From: a bacterium
GTDB taxonomy: Bacteria; Actinomycetota; Acidimicrobiia; Acidimicrobiales; Bin134
Reading direction: 5' to 3'
Assembly (NCBI GenBank): GCA_028820035.1
Contig: JAPPKI010000528.1
Coordinates: 1 to 6,704 of the forward strand
DNA length: 6,704 nucleotides
The notes below the pieces were generated by a model. The model ran no database searches and was not told the DNA's origin. It was given only the letters and a program-made list of their open reading frames with translations. Positions 6,110 through 6,704 of the stretch are shown here, in pieces. A program made the translations under genes and the position numbers. How positions within the stretch are numbered: position 1 is the first letter of the stretch; every line of letters begins with the position of its first letter.

Positions 6110-6703
6110 TCACGCTGCCACCACCTTCATGGTCCCCACGGTGGCGACCACGTCATGGACCCGGACCGCCGCCGCCCCCTGGGCAAACGCCCAAGCCGCG
6201 GCGGCCAGCGACCCCTCGAGCCGGTCGTCGGTCGGCACTTCCTCCCGGTCGCCGCCATCGCTCATGGCGTGCAGTTCCCCGATGAAGCGCTTGCGGCTGG
6301 CGCCCACCACCACAGGTGATCCCAGCGTGGTGAGCTGTCCCAAGTTGGCCAGCAACTCCAAGTTGTGGCCGGTGGTCTTGCCGAAGCCGATTCCCGGATC
6401 GATCCACACGTCGGGAACTCCCACAGCTCGCCCCCGCTCAACGGCCTCAACCAAAAAATCGCGCACCTCAGCCACCACATCGGCGTAATGGGGAGCGATC
6501 TGCATGGTGGCAGGAGTGCCCTGGCGATGGACCGCAATCCAGGTCACGTTCAGCTCCGCAGCCACCTCGTGCAGTGAGGCGGAGACGTCGTTGAGGATTT
6601 CAGCCCCTGCGGCCACTGCGGCCCGGGCCACCTCGGGCTTGGTGGTGTCGATGGAGACCCGGCCGTGCGGAGCCAAACCGGCCACCGCATCCACCACCCG
6701 AGC
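6110..6703 (-). CDS. folP: Dihydropteroate synthase, N-terminus outside the window
   Basis: Condenses hydroxymethyl-dihydropterin diphosphate with p-aminobenzoate to dihydropteroate; it is the target of sulfonamides. The visible 198 residues are the C-terminal two thirds of the TIM barrel. The frame is open to the right edge, so the MGVLNVTPDSFSDGG-type start is missing, and the GTG at 6697 is internal. Motifs present are RVSIDTTKPEVA (pterin-site Asp), ILNDVSA (Asn), HRQGTPATMQ, IDPGIGFGKT (Asp, pterin site), GASRKRF (Lys and Arg of the anion site) and the terminal AVRVHDV (Arg and His). The usual MHxxGTP reads VHRQGTP, a mild change. The stop at 6110 is 37 nt before the phosphatase-like gene. 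It is the most upstream visible gene of the leftward operon; FolE often precedes it in actinobacteria and may lie to the right. Confidence 0.96.
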   Translation of the reverse strand, partial: ARVVDAVAGLAPHGRVSIDTTKPEVARAAVAAGAEILNDVSASLHEVAAELNVTWIAVHRQGTPATMQIAPHYADVVAEVRDFLVEAVERGRAVGVPDVWIDPGIGFGKTTGHNLELLANLGQLTTLGSPVVVGASRKRFIGELHAMSDGGDREEVPTDDRLEGSLAAAAWAFAQGAAAVRVHDVVATVGTMKVVAA

Positions 6704-6704
6704 C

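Overview
The window is a dense, GC-rich bacterial segment with no stretch over 40 bases left without a gene. It looks actinobacterial. The order folP, folB, folK, panC, (panD), coaX, lysS is the one known from Mycobacterium, and the pantothenate kinase is the type III (CoaX) form. The gaps and substitutions relative to Mycobacterium suggest another actinobacterial class, possibly Acidimicrobiia, but this placement is inference.

Layout. On the + strand, bases 3-698 hold the C-terminal part of a long-chain trans-prenyl diphosphate synthase whose 5' end lies outside the window. Everything else is on the - strand and reads from right to left: folP (5' end cut off by the right edge), an unassigned dual-specificity-phosphatase-like gene, folB, folK, panC, nadC, coaX and lysS. 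Gaps within this block are 37, -8, -4, -4, -14, 12 and about 8 nt (negative means overlap). It is therefore almost certainly one transcription unit with translational coupling, whose promoter lies right of the window. It meets the + strand gene tail to tail with only 2 bases between the stop codons.

How the genes fit together. FolB, FolK and FolP are consecutive enzymes of dihydropteroate synthesis (FolE is not in view). PanC makes pantothenate and CoaX phosphorylates it, the first step to coenzyme A. NadC makes nicotinate mononucleotide for NAD. LysS charges tRNA-Lys. The unit thus combines folate, CoA and NAD cofactor synthesis with one translation enzyme.

The main oddity is the gene at 5497-6072. 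It has the N-terminal signature and overall layout of a dual-specificity phosphatase, but both the catalytic Cys and the Arg of the P-loop are replaced, and it carries a very acidic C-terminal tail. It sits inside the folate genes, next to the pathway step (dephosphorylation of dihydroneopterin phosphates) for which many bacteria have no identified enzyme. The second oddity is nadC in the slot that panD occupies in Mycobacterium. No RNA genes, mobile elements, CRISPR arrays or convincing terminators were found.
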